Assembly: GCA_964036155.1 (NCBI GenBank)
Contig: OZ038423.1
Location: 54,637,249 to 54,701,248, forward strand
Reading direction: 5' to 3'
Length of the DNA: 64,000 nucleotides
Origin: Diploscapter coronatus
Taxonomy: Eukaryota > Nematoda > Chromadorea > Rhabditida > Rhabditidae
Every line of letters starts with the position of its first letter. The first letter of the stretch is position 1. The notes under the pieces are model-generated. The model saw only the letters and a program-made list of their open reading frames with translations. It was not told the DNA's origin and did not search any database. Of this stretch, positions 63,095 to 64,000 are shown piece after piece. Position numbers and translations under genes: made by a program.

Positions 63095-63750
63095 AGCTGT
63101 ATAATATAGGGAGTTTTATTCGATAGCCATGCCAAATATGACCGGGAAAGAAGTGGGAGAGGAGGAACGACCTAATCAATATCAATAGACAAAGACATTG
63201 ATGCCATAACTCGACAGGCAGAGGGGAAGGGGAGAGAGACCAAGGAAAGTGATGGGAGAAGGAGGAAAGCAAATCAACAAGACATTTCCGATTTTCGATA
63301 ATTCACAATAATGCATTCTTCTTCTTCGATATAAAATGACAATTCACAAATAAATATGCAAAATCGCATCTGACAGAAATGGTAAATAAATTGGATCACA
63401 GGTTTTACATAGAATGTAAAGTAAAGGATGTTAAGGCAATGTAAAATTGTAGGTAGGTAGGTCATAGATATAAATTGGCCCGATAGGGTACTATTTCGAG
63501 GAACAAATGAGCAGGATCAAATCCTTGAAGAATAAAATAATTTGCTATGGAATATGAATCCTATTGATCGAAAATGAAGATTAAATTTTCAGGCTGTCAT
63601 ATTTGAACTTCTAACAGTAAGTGCTAAGTATAGGACATGATGATCACTTTAAGAAAACTATGGGAGTATAAATGAAAATCTTCAAAATGAATAACTTGAA
63701 CTGAATAAAATAGAAAAGATGCTACCTGCTCATGTAAAGGAATAAACTGA
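63095..63750. other. Gap between two same-strand genes
   Basis: 656 nt separate the stop codon of the upstream minus-strand gene from the TRPM start. It holds a purine-rich tract on the plus strand (63140-63270) and AT-rich sequence. No gene is supported. The spacing would allow an operon but does not prove one. Confidence 0.4.
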
Positions 63751-64000
63751 TCAACTGTTCGAGTAGTTGCCGCGAATTTCATTGCTTCGACTGGAGGACT
63801 GCTGTTGCGGTTTTTCTGCAGGCGGGTCGAAAGGGTTCGACAAATTTGTCTTCAGCTCTAAACGTCGTTTTCGCCGTTCGCATCTGAAATAAAAATAAGG
63901 GTTTTTCTCTTTCGTTCATTCATGCCGACATTTTCAGTATTGTGTAAATTCAAAATCCACAAAAATATTTTTAAAAAACTACCTCGGACAATGCATACTA
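63751..64000 (-). CDS. 3' end of an unrecognised gene (window edge)
   Basis: The last exon runs 63883-63751 (TGA) after the acceptor ATTTCAG. It is preceded by an exon fragment 64000-63983 ending CCGAG|GTAGTT, and the phases match. The visible C-terminus is SMHCPRCERRKRRLEL followed by a Pro/Gln/Ser-rich tail ending NYSNS. The basic stretch could be a nuclear signal or a juxtamembrane segment. Too little is visible to assign a family. Confidence 0.55.

Noticed and set aside
1..64000. CRISPR ar­rays, bacterial operons or rRNA genes
   Set aside because: No regularly spaced repeats, no ribosomal RNA-like sequence, and all genes have spliceosomal introns.

Overview
The window is a stretch of a small-gene, intron-rich animal genome, most probably a nematode. 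Exons are GC-richer than the AT-rich introns. Many introns are only 44-55 nt with GT...TTTCAG ends. Most recognisable start codons sit 1-13 nt behind a TTTCAG-like acceptor, the pattern left by spliced-leader trans-splicing. The family mix (F-box protein, secreted kelch protein, CUB-like receptor tyrosine kinase, claudin-like protein, RTE-type LINE) fits a nematode, but no species can be named from the sequence. All exon models below were built by hand from splice-site phase and are predictions.

Layout. 0.3-3.9 kb (+): 3' part of an unrecognised, conserved-looking protein. 5.3-7.9 kb (-): a complete 374-residue coiled-coil and low-complexity protein. 8.1-9.0 kb: a fold-back repeat and two doubtful exons. 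10.1-13.5 kb (-): two tandem copies of a kelch-repeat gene. 14.0-14.3 kb (+): an 82-residue single-span or secreted orphan. 14.5-17.6 kb (-): a claudin/PMP22-like four-span membrane protein. 18.5-21.2 kb (+): RPA2, the 32-kDa subunit of replication protein A. 22.3-39.2 kb (+): ATR checkpoint kinase, about 59 exons and about 2,640 residues by hand count. 41.0-47.8 kb (+): a receptor tyrosine kinase with signal peptide, CUB-like ectodomain, one membrane span and an apparently active kinase domain. 48.4-48.8 kb (-): a doubtful two-exon gene. 49.5-55.0 kb (-): an F-box gene whose first intron has been invaded by a complete 3.2-kb RTE-like LINE. 56.1-63.1 kb (-): a 33-exon TRPM channel of TRPM2 type with a C-terminal NUDT9-homology domain. 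63.75-64.0 kb (-): the 3' end of another gene.

Functional links. RPA2 and ATR lie head to tail about 1 kb apart; RPA-coated single-stranded DNA is the platform that recruits ATR, so this neighbourhood puts sensor platform and kinase side by side. The other genes look independent. Several families of short inverted-repeat (MITE-like) elements occupy introns and intergenic gaps.

The observations most worth following are the TRPM2/NUDT9-H channel with a degenerate Nudix box and an unusual pore, the recent LINE insertion 6 bp upstream of a splice acceptor in what was a 44-nt intron, the tRNA-like 5' head of that LINE, and the RPA2-ATR linkage.
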